Shown here one piece after another: positions 27,617 through 35,505 of a DNA stretch of 39,602 nt. Below the pieces are notes generated by a model. The model ran no database searches. It was not told the DNA's origin and saw only the letters and a list, made by a program, of their open reading frames with translations. Each line of letters opens with the position of its first letter. Position 1 is the stretch's first letter. A program made the position numbers and the translations under genes. The stretch comes from Burkholderiaceae bacterium 16. GTDB taxonomy: Bacteria > Pseudomonadota > Gammaproteobacteria > Burkholderiales > Burkholderiaceae. The stretch spans positions 1-39,602 of the forward strand of contig JYOD01000049.1 of the NCBI GenBank assembly GCA_000955785.1, written 5' to 3'.

Positions 27617-28093
27617 ATGAATCTCGATCGACTCGACGCCCGCCTCATCGCAGAAGTCCAGCGAAACAACAAGACACCTAGCGAGGCGCTTGGTGAGGCA
27701 GTCGGACTTTCTCCCACTGCTGTACAGAGAAGACTAAAGAGGTTGCGTGCCGAAGGTATCATCGAAGGAGACGTCTCGATAGTCAATCCGAAGGCGATCG
27801 GGCAGAACGTGGCGATGGTCGTGTTAGTAAGCTTGGAGCGAGAGCGCCCCGACATCGTGGATCGCTTCAAGAAGGCGATCCGTGCCGAGCCCCAAGTTAT
27901 GGCTGGTTACTACGTCACGGGCGATGCAGACTTCGTGCTTATCGTCACCATGGAAGATATGGAACGATACGAGTCGTTCACTCAAAACTTCTTCATGGGA
28001 AATCCGGACATCAAGTGGTTCAAGACTATGGTCGTAATCGACCGTGTGAAAACAAGCTTCGCTCTACCGATTGATGTGGAGCGTTTCAAGTAG
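27617..28093 (+). CDS. Lrp/AsnC family transcriptional regulator (second copy type)
   Basis: This is a 158-residue regulator with an N-terminal helix-turn-helix (LDRLDARLIAEVQRNNKTPSEALGEAVGLSPTAVQRRLKRLRAEGII) and a RAM effector domain (VMAGYYVTGDADFVLIVTMEDMERYESF, ending KTSFALPIDV). GGAAGAAGG lies directly before the ATG. It is clearly different in sequence from the one at 13208. Removing the IS66 insertion would bring it within about 350 bases of the 3' end of the MFS gene, which points the other way, so it may control the amide-hydrolase/PLP cluster at 31-37 kb (inference). Confidence 0.92.
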   Translation: MNLDRLDARLIAEVQRNNKTPSEALGEAVGLSPTAVQRRLKRLRAEGIIEGDVSIVNPKAIGQNVAMVVLVSLERERPDIVDRFKKAIRAEPQVMAGYYVTGDADFVLIVTMEDMERYESFTQNFFMGNPDIKWFKTMVVIDRVKTSFALPIDVERFK

Positions 28094-28109
28094 CTATGCG
28101 TCAGGAATA

Positions 28110-28117
28110 CGTAAGAG
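28110..28117. repeat. Target duplication of the IS66 element (left copy; right copy 30643-30650)
   Basis: CGTAAGAG occurs at 28110-28117 and again at 30643-30650, exactly flanking the element. Eight bases is the standard IS66-family duplication. Confidence 0.95.
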
Positions 28118-28176
28118 GTAAGCGGCCAGCCGTCCCACCTTGCCGATCGAGAGCGGCTATGAGAGCGCGGACGCGC

Positions 28177-29697
28177 TCAGCGCGCGGGATGCCAGTTGTG
28201 GGGAAGCAGCTCGTCGATGCGGCTGTTCAGGTGGTTGGGCAGGCGGGTCAACACATCATTGAGGTAGGCCCACGGATCGTGCCCGTATAGCTTGGCTGTT
28301 TGCACCAGGCTCATCACGATCGCGGCGCGCTGACCGGCCAGTTCGCTGCCCGCGAACAACCGTGCCTTGCGTCCTAATGCCCACGGACGAATCAAGTTCT
28401 CCAGACTGTTGTTATCGACGCTCACCTCCCCATCGAAGAGATGGTGCGTCAGCGCCGGCCAGTTCTTGAGGCTGTAGTCGATTGCCTTGGCTGTGATGCC
28501 GCCATCGGGCACACGTGAGCGCTCCAGTTGCAGCCAGGCATGCAGTTGCTCCCACAGGGGCTTGGCCTCGCTGTGCCTTCTGGCCAGACGTTGCTCACTG
28601 CTCAGGGTGCCAAGCTCGCGCTCAAGACGGTAGATCTGCGCAATGCGACGCAGCGCCTCTGGGCCGATCGTGCTGTTACCCTGGTTCCGTAGCAGTTCGT
28701 CGTACCGACGCCGGGCATGGGCAAGACATCCCGCGGCTATGCGACCGGGGTGCGCTTGCAACACGCTGTCATAGGCAGCGTATTCGTCGCGAACCAGGGT
28801 ACCTTGCCAACATCGCTCGTTGCCGTCTTCGCTGGTACCTCCCAGGAAGGCAATCGGGTACTGCGCGTCTCGACCAATACAGAAGTCGTAGATCACGCCC
28901 CGTTGTGGGTCGAACGTGCCACGCGAATAGGCCCAGACGTAGGCGCGCTTGGTCTTGCCGGCTCCCGGGTCGAGGATTGCCACCGGCGTCTCGTCGGCAT
29001 GCAGCACCCTTGCTGCAAGTACGAAGCGCTTGTGCGCTTCATAGAGCGGTTCCAACGCCGCACCAGCACGCCCGGCCCAGGCAGCCAGCGTGGAGCGCGG
29101 CGTGTGTACGCCCGAGCGGGCGTTGATCGTCTCCTGCCGATAGTACGGCAGGTGATCCACGAAGCGGCTGATCAGCGTGTGCGCAACCAAGCCGGCTGCT
29201 GGTAGGCCGCCGTCGATGACTTGCGGTTCAACAGGCTCTTGTACCAGGCGTTGGCAGCATCGCCAGGCCCACTTGCCATAGATGTGGCGGTGCACGAAGA
29301 ACTCCGCCGGCACGATATCCAACTTCTCGCTGACGTCCTCACCCACGCGTACCATGGTCCGTCCACAGCCCGGTGTTGGGCAGTGAGTATCCTCGGGCTC
29401 GTGTTGATGCTCGACTCGGCGCAGGTGCGCGGGAAGTGGCTGGCGACGGGGCGTGCGTTTGGACTTGGTGTTGTCTTCAACAGAGGGCTCGCCCTTGGCC
29501 TGCTGCAACTGCGCTTGCAGACTGGCCTCGTCTTCGGCCAGGGTCTCCTCAAACAGGCGGCGCTGCTCGGCGCTCATCGCCTCGGTCTTGGCTCCGAACT
29601 TCCATGCCTTGAGTCGCGCCAGTTCGAAGGTGATCTTCTCGATCTTGACGTCCTTGAGCTTGATCTCGCGTTCCTGCTGCTGGATGTGTGCGAGCAT
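28177..29697 (-). CDS. tnpC: IS66 transposase TnpC (N-terminus shifted out of frame)
   Basis: This is the DDE transposase of IS66. The open part is 506 residues. It contains an N-terminal leucine-zipper-like helix, a zinc-binding segment (CPTPGCG), the catalytic Asp in VLHADETPVAIL, a second Asp in LVRDEYAAYDS, GCLAHARRRYDELL, and the Glu in SVDNNSLENLIRPWALGRK. The usual start appears to be the ATG at 29764 (MLNLRPG), but the frame from that ATG is lost after a GGGG run. The codons DLAPEDVLALAQQMLAH that normally continue it are in the next frame. One extra G explains this. The internal ATG at 29697 is then the first available start. Confidence 0.88.
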   Translation of the reverse strand: MLAHIQQQEREIKLKDVKIEKITFELARLKAWKFGAKTEAMSAEQRRLFEETLAEDEASLQAQLQQAKGEPSVEDNTKSKRTPRRQPLPAHLRRVEHQHEPEDTHCPTPGCGRTMVRVGEDVSEKLDIVPAEFFVHRHIYGKWAWRCCQRLVQEPVEPQVIDGGLPAAGLVAHTLISRFVDHLPYYRQETINARSGVHTPRSTLAAWAGRAGAALEPLYEAHKRFVLAARVLHADETPVAILDPGAGKTKRAYVWAYSRGTFDPQRGVIYDFCIGRDAQYPIAFLGGTSEDGNERCWQGTLVRDEYAAYDSVLQAHPGRIAAGCLAHARRRYDELLRNQGNSTIGPEALRRIAQIYRLERELGTLSSEQRLARRHSEAKPLWEQLHAWLQLERSRVPDGGITAKAIDYSLKNWPALTHHLFDGEVSVDNNSLENLIRPWALGRKARLFAGSELAGQRAAIVMSLVQTAKLYGHDPWAYLNDVLTRLPNHLNSRIDELLPHNWHPAR

Positions 29698-29834
29698 CTG
29701 CTGCGCCAGTGCCAGGACGTCCTCGGGCGCGAGGTCCTGAAGGCCCCGGTCGCAGGTTCAGCATGGAACCATCGTGCCAGCCACCGGGCACTACTACCAT
29801 CCGGATTTATGCTGTCAACGCACCGTGATCATCG

Positions 29835-30173
29835 TCATATCCGCGTAATGGCGCGGAGGTCCTCCAGGCGCTGCCAGGGCAGACCGAGCACCAGGGCGTC
29901 GAACTGCGCCTGCGTCAGTTGTGCGCCGGTGGCGCCGGCCTGTATGGCAGGTCAGGTAAAGCGCCCCTGGTTGAGGCGGCGCGCGGCACACCATACGCCA
30001 AAGCCGTCATGCACCAATAGCTTCATGCGCGTATGGCGGGCGTTCGAGAACAGGTAGGCGTGATGAGACTGGGCTGCGCCGAAGACCTGCACCACGCGCG
30101 CCAGCAACCGCTCGCTTCCGGCACGCATGTCGATGGGTTCGACGGCCAACCACAGCGCGTCAATGCGGATCAT
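29835..30173 (-). pseudogene. tnpB: IS66 TnpB with an internal stop codon
   Basis: This is the accessory protein of IS66 ("IS66 Orf2"), recognisable from MIRIDALWLAVEPIDMRAG, FGAAQSHHAYLFSNARHTRMKLLVHDG and NQGRF. After RFT the frame meets TGA (29954-29952), where the family normally has Trp (TGG). Reading past it in the same frame gives the expected tail (AQLTQAQFDALVLGLPWQR) to a stop at 29835, for a full length of 112 residues. The ATG at 30173 overlaps the tnpA stop as ATGA. A single base change therefore truncates the protein to 73 residues. Confidence 0.9.
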
Positions 30174-30574
30174 CGCAGCCAGTCCCGAAGCAGTTGGGAA
30201 AACTGCTGCGCCGCTGACAGAGGCCAATGCACAACCAGCGTGCCGCCTGGGCGCTGTATCTCCATGCGGATGGTCTCGGGCGTTGCCGCCGCCGGCGACT
30301 TACACGGTAGCACCTCTCCCGTGACTGCGGACAGGGCGTCCACCTGTAGCGGAACAAACGCGTGGCCCTCGCTCAGCGCCGTCAGCATCTGCCGCTGACG
30401 GTCCTCGCGCTTCCATCGGTGCACCATATTCGGGTTCAGCCCGTGGCTGAGCGCGACCCCCGCCACCGAAGCTCCTGGCTGGCGAATCTGTTCCAGGACC
30501 ATCGCCTTGAAATCGGCGCTGTACTCCCGCCGGCGCGGCCGCTCAACTGTCGACACTTGATTCATCGTATCCAC
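30170..30574 (-). CDS. tnpA: IS66 TnpA (transposase orfA)
   Basis: This is the first gene of the IS66 element (134 aa). An N-terminal helix-turn-helix is visible (RRREYSADFKAMVLEQIRQPGASVAGVALSHGLNPNMVHRWKRED), typical of IS66/IS3-type OrfA proteins. The stop overlaps the tnpB start by four bases. A start at Met4 (MNQVSTVERP) is equally possible. This gene appears intact. Confidence 0.9.
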   Translation of the reverse strand: MDTMNQVSTVERPRRREYSADFKAMVLEQIRQPGASVAGVALSHGLNPNMVHRWKREDRQRQMLTALSEGHAFVPLQVDALSAVTGEVLPCKSPAAATPETIRMEIQRPGGTLVVHWPLSAAQQFSQLLRDWLR

Positions 30575-30650
30575 GATCCTCCTTCGTGGGGACGATGCTT
30601 CATCGCTTCAATCTATTCAAGATGGAACAACTGGTCGCTTACCGTAAGAG

Positions 30651-30954
30651 TGCATAGTCGAAGCGTGGCGGAGCGCTCCGACGTGCGCTGACCACTGGGT
30701 CAGCGCACCTAGGCGGATCTAACGGCGTTCGAGGCGGCACGGGGGCAAGCCTAAAGGCTGCCCCCGATTCACGTATCCGGTGTCGCTCCCGATAGTCGCC
30801 TCAATCAGCAACATCCAATGACAGGCAACAATTCCGCTGTCACTTACCATGCCGGTGCCAAGCTGTGCCCCGTATTTCGACGGTATGGCCGGTGTGGCGG
30901 CCGAGGATCCTCCTTTAAAAACGTCTAGGGATTCGACGCCCTTAAAGCTCCTTT
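30651..30954. other. Gene-free stretch after IS66, with a GC-rich hairpin
   Basis: No gene is seen. A strong hairpin at 30740-30766 pairs CGGGGGC and AGCC with GGCT and GCCCCCG around a TAAA loop, with a one-base bulge. No T-run follows on either strand. It lies past the 3' end of the minus-strand MFS gene and might close that transcript in a factor-dependent way. Confidence 0.4.
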
Positions 30955-32346
30955 TTATGAAGTGTGTCGTGTGCTCATTGCGGCCTGGCTAACGTCACGA
31001 CTTTCGGGCGGTTCTTCTGAACCACTGTCAAGCGACTTCATAGCCGTCTCGGCGCCGAGCCACGTCATCACCAACGCTTGCACCACAAACAAGATTGCGA
31101 TGGCAGTAACGACAGTAGTCACCCCACCGCGGTCGAAAAGGTAGACCACCGCGAATGGGACGCCGATAGAGCTTATCCGAGCGATACCGACGCAGACTGC
31201 GTTGCAACGAATGCGGATCTCGGTTGGAAAAATCTCCGGCAGGTATATCGCCTGAACTGTAGCGATGAGGAAGTAGACCGTGCAGAACGTAGCAAATCCC
31301 ACGACCGCCGCGCCTATCTGAGAGGTCACCTGTCCAAAAATAAGGGCCATAACTGCAGCGAGAATTGAGCCGCCGATGATGGCCCGGCGTCGACCCAATC
31401 GGTCTGCCAGGAACTGTGCAAAAAATGCACCCGCAGGACCACCAAGTGTCATAAGTGCAGACTGGCCGAGGGATTGGTTGATGGACATGCCCTGCTTGGT
31501 GAGGAAAGTAGGGAGCCAGCTCACAAGGCCGTAAAGTGCTGTAAACAGCACTACCTGCATTATGCTGCCGAGGACGAGAGGGCGGATATACTTGCGCTGA
31601 AAAAGCGGCTGGGCAACGCGGATAGGTTCGATTTCCGGCTCCACCAGCGTCAAACCTCTCGCCCGCGCCTCAGCCTCGACTGCACTAACGATGACATCGG
31701 CTTCAGCATGACGGCCTTTGAGTTCCAGCCATCGTGGAGACTCAGGAATAGACTTGCGCATCCAAAGAATGATGAGCGCAGCCACGCCTGGCAGGACGAA
31801 CATGACTCTCCAGCCAAAGAGAGGAATAAGAAGGAAACTCAGAATAGTGGCAGCAAGTAGTCCGAAAGATGAAGTCATTGACAGCAACGCCAGCCAGCGG
31901 CCTCGACTACGATGGGGCACAAACTCTGCCAGCGTGCTGTACCCAACCACAATCTCGGTGCCCAGACCTATTCCACAGATGAACCTTGCCACAATGAGAA
32001 GATGAGGGTCAGGCGCAGCTGCACAAGCGAGCGAAGCTAGTCCGAAAATCGCTAGGTTGAGTTGAAACGTGAACTTTCGGCCGAAACGGTCTGCAATCAT
32101 GCCCCCGCCGATGGTTCCTATCAGCATGCCCGCGAAGGTGGCAGAGATGAACGTCGCGTTTAACTCGAGCGTCGACCAGCCCGAATTGAGCAGTACCACC
32201 AAGATGGCGCCCGCGATGAAGATGTCGAAGTTATCGATGAATAGCCCCCCGCCCACGAGGCCTAGCATCCTGCGATGGAATGGAAGAATAGGTAGCCGGT
32301 CTAGGCGTGCAGCAGCCGAAGTGCCGCTGTTTGATTGACTTTTCAC
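30955..32346 (-). CDS. MFS transporter (sugar/aromatic acid:proton symporter type)
   Basis: This is a 463-residue inner-membrane carrier with twelve predicted hydrophobic segments. The major-facilitator signatures are visible: GMIADRFGRKFTF between segments 2 and 3, the R-x-G-R-like HRSRGRWLALL after segment 4, PESPRWLELKGR in the central loop, ADRLGRRRAI in the second half, and LPEIFPTEIR, typical of sugar-porter and aromatic-acid carriers. The start is a GTG at 32346 behind GGAGAC. It lies downstream of the DUF3830 and deformylase/PLP genes on the same strand, so it probably imports their substrate. The substrate cannot be told from sequence. Confidence 0.9.
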   Translation of the reverse strand: MKSQSNSGTSAAARLDRLPILPFHRRMLGLVGGGLFIDNFDIFIAGAILVVLLNSGWSTLELNATFISATFAGMLIGTIGGGMIADRFGRKFTFQLNLAIFGLASLACAAAPDPHLLIVARFICGIGLGTEIVVGYSTLAEFVPHRSRGRWLALLSMTSSFGLLAATILSFLLIPLFGWRVMFVLPGVAALIILWMRKSIPESPRWLELKGRHAEADVIVSAVEAEARARGLTLVEPEIEPIRVAQPLFQRKYIRPLVLGSIMQVVLFTALYGLVSWLPTFLTKQGMSINQSLGQSALMTLGGPAGAFFAQFLADRLGRRRAIIGGSILAAVMALIFGQVTSQIGAAVVGFATFCTVYFLIATVQAIYLPEIFPTEIRIRCNAVCVGIARISSIGVPFAVVYLFDRGGVTTVVTAIAILFVVQALVMTWLGAETAMKSLDSGSEEPPESRDVSQAAMSTRHTS

Positions 32347-32838
32347 GAGTTGTCTCCATTGATTTCATCTCGCTGCTCGTTGGCAGCTGATTGTTATCTT
32401 ATGACTCGAGCGCGTCGGATTTCTTCATATAGAAGGCCATAAACGGTGTTTTCCTTCATGATTCGATAACGCCGGCACGATGTCCTGCGCTGTTGGCTCT
32501 CACGAAGGTTGATGCAGGAAGTTAGATAGCGGTGCCATAGTTTGGCAAGGGAATGCGGCAGCGCGGCGAGCGGTCGCGCCGATGCAAAGAATTGCGCGAT
32601 GCCACGCGCTCGAGTGCTCGCTGGGATCTCCGCTGTTTGGAGGTCGGCCTGCGGGCGAGGGGAGTGAACTGCAGCCGCAGTGCTTACTCGTGGCGGCTGA
32701 GAAGTGGATGGCTCTCGCGCTGGAGGCCACCGACCGTCGTAAGGATTTGAGCTAAGTGCCCAAGACATGGCCGCCTGGTCTCGCGTTTTCTTGAGCACTC
32801 AACTCGGGCCTATATTGCGTAGGAACTGCGGGTAGCGG
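32347..32838. other. Spacer between DUF3830 gene and MFS gene
   Basis: This is nearly 500 bases within an otherwise compact minus-strand unit. Apart from a short plus-strand frame (32582-32755), I see no gene. An antisense frame at 32394-32798 lacks motifs. The gap suggests lost or inserted sequence. Confidence 0.4.
32582..32755 (+). CDS. Short ORF of unknown function (57 aa), possible gene fragment
   Basis: The frame reads MQRIARCHALECSLGSPLF and ends LLVAAEKWMALALEATDRRK plus DLS. The C-terminal part looks like real protein (an amphipathic helix with a natural end). The frame is open further upstream without a start codon, so this may be the 3' end of a decayed gene. No ribosome site and no recognised family. 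Confidence 0.25.
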   Translation: MQRIARCHALECSLGSPLFGGRPAGEGSELQPQCLLVAAEKWMALALEATDRRKDLS

Positions 32839-33336
32839 TCACAACGCGGGGGCGCGCGTAATCCGGATCTCCTTCTTGCCTTCATTACGCAATCGCGCGC
32901 ACATTTCTGCGAAGGGCGCGATGTCTCCGACGATTCTCGCGAACAGGTTGCACGGCAACCATCCCTGGCTAGCAAATAAACGCGCATTCCGCCCGTAAAA
33001 TACAGTGATATCAAAGACAGCATCGGCGGAACCCGAATCATGGCCTGGAGAATTTAATTCATAAGGCCTGAAATAGGTGAAACAGATGTCCCCCGGCATG
33101 GGTATGATTATCTGATTTTCGGGTGGGATTTCTTCTGGGCGAAAGGTTTGGTTGGGAGGCGGTAAATTGAATGCCACTCCGCGCCCGACATACATGCTAT
33201 GGATTCCGTCATTAAGTGCGGATGTTGAGAGGCCCTGCCAGATCGCAGCGCACGTCCGAGGCGCGCTATTCTCGAGCAGCTCCGCGCGGGCCGTCACGTT
33301 ATTTTCAGTGAAAGTCAGAAGAATATGCTTGGACAT
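32839..33336 (-). CDS. DUF3830 family protein
   Basis: This 165-residue protein is in the DUF3830 family, thought to have a cyclophilin-like beta-barrel fold. The family N-terminus is clear from MSKHILLTFTENNVTARAEL onward (ENSAPRTCAAIWQGLS). A GRGVAFNLPPP stretch and a late PGDICFTYF segment follow. I start at the ATG at 33336, after AGGGA; the frame is open upstream to 33504 but those residues are unlike the family. DUF3830 genes often lie with transporters and amidase- or aminohydrolase-type enzymes, as here. The biochemical role is unknown; a lid or substrate-handling protein for the neighbouring enzyme is possible. Confidence 0.75.
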   Translation of the reverse strand: MSKHILLTFTENNVTARAELLENSAPRTCAAIWQGLSTSALNDGIHSMYVGRGVAFNLPPPNQTFRPEEIPPENQIIIPMPGDICFTYFRPYELNSPGHDSGSADAVFDITVFYGRNARLFASQGWLPCNLFARIVGDIAPFAEMCARLRNEGKKEIRITRAPAL

Positions 33337-33519
33337 TCGGTTTATCCCTATTTTTTTGCCATATGGGACAGTCTCGCCGCTTTGCAATTCGGCGCTGCGC
33401 GAGCCACATCGTCCTCCGGGTAGATGGTTCGGCGCCTCACTCCCATCCACATCGAGAAGCCACGAATTGCCACCGCCATAGCGGTGGCGAAATACCCTTA
33501 TCAAGCCAAGAGTTCGGCA

Positions 33520-34995
33520 TCAGCACAAATATCTGCCGATTGCGTCAGCCGGCAGATTTCCACCACAAAGTACCGTAGCAACATTGGTGTGCGCGAACCG
33601 TTCTTGTTGAGCGAGTAGTGCAGCGATTCCCATCGCGCCAGAGGGCTCGAGAACCAGTCCCAGGTGACGGTGGGCTAGCTTCATCGCGTCGACAATCGTG
33701 TCGTCACGAACTAGGACGACGTCGTCCACAATACCTTCCATGTCCAAAACGGCTTCTGGCACTGGATTGCGAACAGCGACCCCGTCCGCAATGGTGTTCA
33801 CTTCTTGCTCAAAGATGACGGTCCGAGCTCGCCAACTGTTGGCCATAGCGGGAGCGCCGTGCGCGGCCACACCGATCACCTTCGTGGAAGGGGATGCCGC
33901 TTTGATCCAGCGAGCCATGCCGTTGAGCATGGCTCCATTTCCTAACGGGATAACAACGGCATCGAATGTGGCGCCACCTTGCAAGAGTTCCACTGCCATG
34001 CTGCCCGCGCCCTCACTGATCTCAGGCTCCAGCCCGTCTTCGACCAACCATGCGTTATGTTCGAGACAATAATTGCGCGCGATATCTTTGGCTTCATCAA
34101 AGTCTTGTCCGGCGAGATGCAGGGTGGCCCCCAGCTCGCGCATGCGTTGAGCTTTGAGAGGGTTTACATTTTCCGAGGCAAAGATCTCCAGAGGTACGCC
34201 GTGCGCTCGGCAAACATATGCCATAGCTTGGCCCCAGTTTCCGGCACTGGCACAAACCAGTGGACGCTGGTCGCCACGAGCCAGCGCCTTGTGCAGAAAA
34301 AAATCCGCGCCGCGTCCTTTGAACGATCTTATTGGATTCAGGACTTCAATCTTTGTTGTGAGGATGCAGCCCACTGCCGCAGACAGGGGCTCGCTGACGA
34401 ACTGCGGGGTATGTAGAAATATCGGGTCGACGGTCTGGCTAGCTTCGAAAATGGCATCGAGGTCGAGCCGATGCGTCGGTAGTGCAGATCGGACGAGTTT
34501 GCCGCGCTCGGAGATAGGACGTACGGCATCTACACCGTTGGCTCGCTCCGTCATTAGAACTCCGTCAAGATGATCGATTTCATGCTGTACAAGTTCAGCG
34601 AGTTCGCTAGGAAGGTGTTCCCAGGTGCAGGCGTGGCCATGCTTGTCTATGTACCGCAAGCTGACACTGCGGTGCCGCTGCACTCGGACCATCTTATTCG
34701 GTACACTCAAGCAATCATCCCAAACTTCGAATTTGTCCTCGCTTCGCCACGTGATCTCCGGATTGATGAGGACGAATGGCGTAGCGCCGAGATTCACTGC
34801 AATAATCCGGCGGGCGATGCCGACCTGCGGTGCTGAAATTGCCCGTCGTAAGCCTAAAAGCACATGGCTATTCATCAACGACGCGAGCACGTTTTCGACG
34901 TCGCTGCGAAAGCTGGCGTCGAAGTGTTCGACCTCCAGTGAGAGTGCGTGCAATCGCGGATCTCCGTCGACCAAGATGGGCAAAACGTTTGGCAT
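33520..34995 (-). CDS. Fusion of peptide deformylase-like domain and threonine dehydratase-like PLP enzyme
   Basis: One 491-residue chain holds two enzymes. Residues 1-165 are a peptide deformylase: SAPQVG (Gln57) corresponds to motif 1, WDDCLSVP (Cys95) to the metal-binding EGCLS motif, and HEIDH (138-142) is the zinc/iron site. Residues about 175-491 are a fold-type II PLP enzyme with the PLP lysine in SFKGRGADFF (Lys226), ASAGNWGQAMAY, and VIPLGNGAMLNG as the phosphate loop. GAGGAGG sits six bases before the ATG, so the fused start is well supported. Motif changes (Gly to Ala before SAPQ, EG to DD before CLS) suggest a substrate other than nascent protein. A two-step release of an N-formyl or N-acyl group followed by deamination is the simplest reading (inference). 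DUF3830 and MFS genes follow. Confidence 0.88.
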   Translation of the reverse strand: MPNVLPILVDGDPRLHALSLEVEHFDASFRSDVENVLASLMNSHVLLGLRRAISAPQVGIARRIIAVNLGATPFVLINPEITWRSEDKFEVWDDCLSVPNKMVRVQRHRSVSLRYIDKHGHACTWEHLPSELAELVQHEIDHLDGVLMTERANGVDAVRPISERGKLVRSALPTHRLDLDAIFEASQTVDPIFLHTPQFVSEPLSAAVGCILTTKIEVLNPIRSFKGRGADFFLHKALARGDQRPLVCASAGNWGQAMAYVCRAHGVPLEIFASENVNPLKAQRMRELGATLHLAGQDFDEAKDIARNYCLEHNAWLVEDGLEPEISEGAGSMAVELLQGGATFDAVVIPLGNGAMLNGMARWIKAASPSTKVIGVAAHGAPAMANSWRARTVIFEQEVNTIADGVAVRNPVPEAVLDMEGIVDDVVLVRDDTIVDAMKLAHRHLGLVLEPSGAMGIAALLAQQERFAHTNVATVLCGGNLPADAIGRYLC

Positions 34996-35505
34996 AAGAA
35001 ACCTCCTCTTTTTCGGTATAAGGAGTGTGCGGCGACCCCGGCTTTGTCATCCGACGTTCGCGGTCTTGCGTTGCAGCGTTTCTGCAATGTCTGTGGACTT
35101 GACGCAGGAAATCGGCAAGCGGCGGCCGCGGTATCAAAGTCGTCGCCATGGCTCGTCAGATGCCACCAAATGGCTACATTTGGAACGAAGCGGCGGTGTA
35201 CTAGGCGTCCCGGCTGAAGCGGTCGCAAAGGTTGCATCATTCACCTAGGAAATGCGACGCACCCACACGGCAAATGTCAACAAATCGATCGAGTGCCGCC
35301 TTCGCATTGCAGGATTTCCCCGATATTCCCGAGCTTACGCAGTCTTTCCACATGGCCGCCTATGTACATTTGTTCGTGCTGGGGGTGTAAGAGTGACCTC
35401 CAGATGGCTTGCATGCGTTGGCGGCCTCAGGATTGGGCCATGGTTCGGTAAATCTGTGGGACAGCGCGTATTGCAGGGGATCCGAAGATACAACCCGAGA
35501 TATCA
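34996..35505. other. Divergent promoter region between the fusion gene and the deacetylase-like gene
   Basis: This is 510 bases between two divergent starts. It should hold promoters for both units, and a plus-strand frame (35252-35509) runs across part of it without a ribosome site. I found no convincing -35/-10 pair and no copy of the GGAACACTGTACC operator. Confidence 0.4.

Larger units (their letters stand above)
28118..30642 (-). mobile_element. IS66-family insertion sequence, complete but damaged
   Basis: This 2525-base element carries tnpA, tnpB and tnpC on the minus strand. Its terminal inverted repeats begin GTAAGCG at both ends: left GTAAGCGGCCAGCCGTCCCA, right (read inward) GTAAGCGACCAGTTGTTCCA. 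About 25 bases match with five differences. It is flanked by exact 8-base direct repeats. Two lesions are visible, a stop codon in tnpB and a frameshift at the start of tnpC, so it is probably unable to move on its own. Confidence 0.95.

Noticed and set aside
29952..29954. Reading the TGA in tnpB as selenocysteine or readthrough
   Set aside because: The family has Trp at this place, there is no SECIS-like hairpin, and a simple TGG to TGA change explains it.
30740..30766. GC-rich hairpin as an intrinsic terminator
   Set aside because: The stem is strong, but no T-run follows on either strand.
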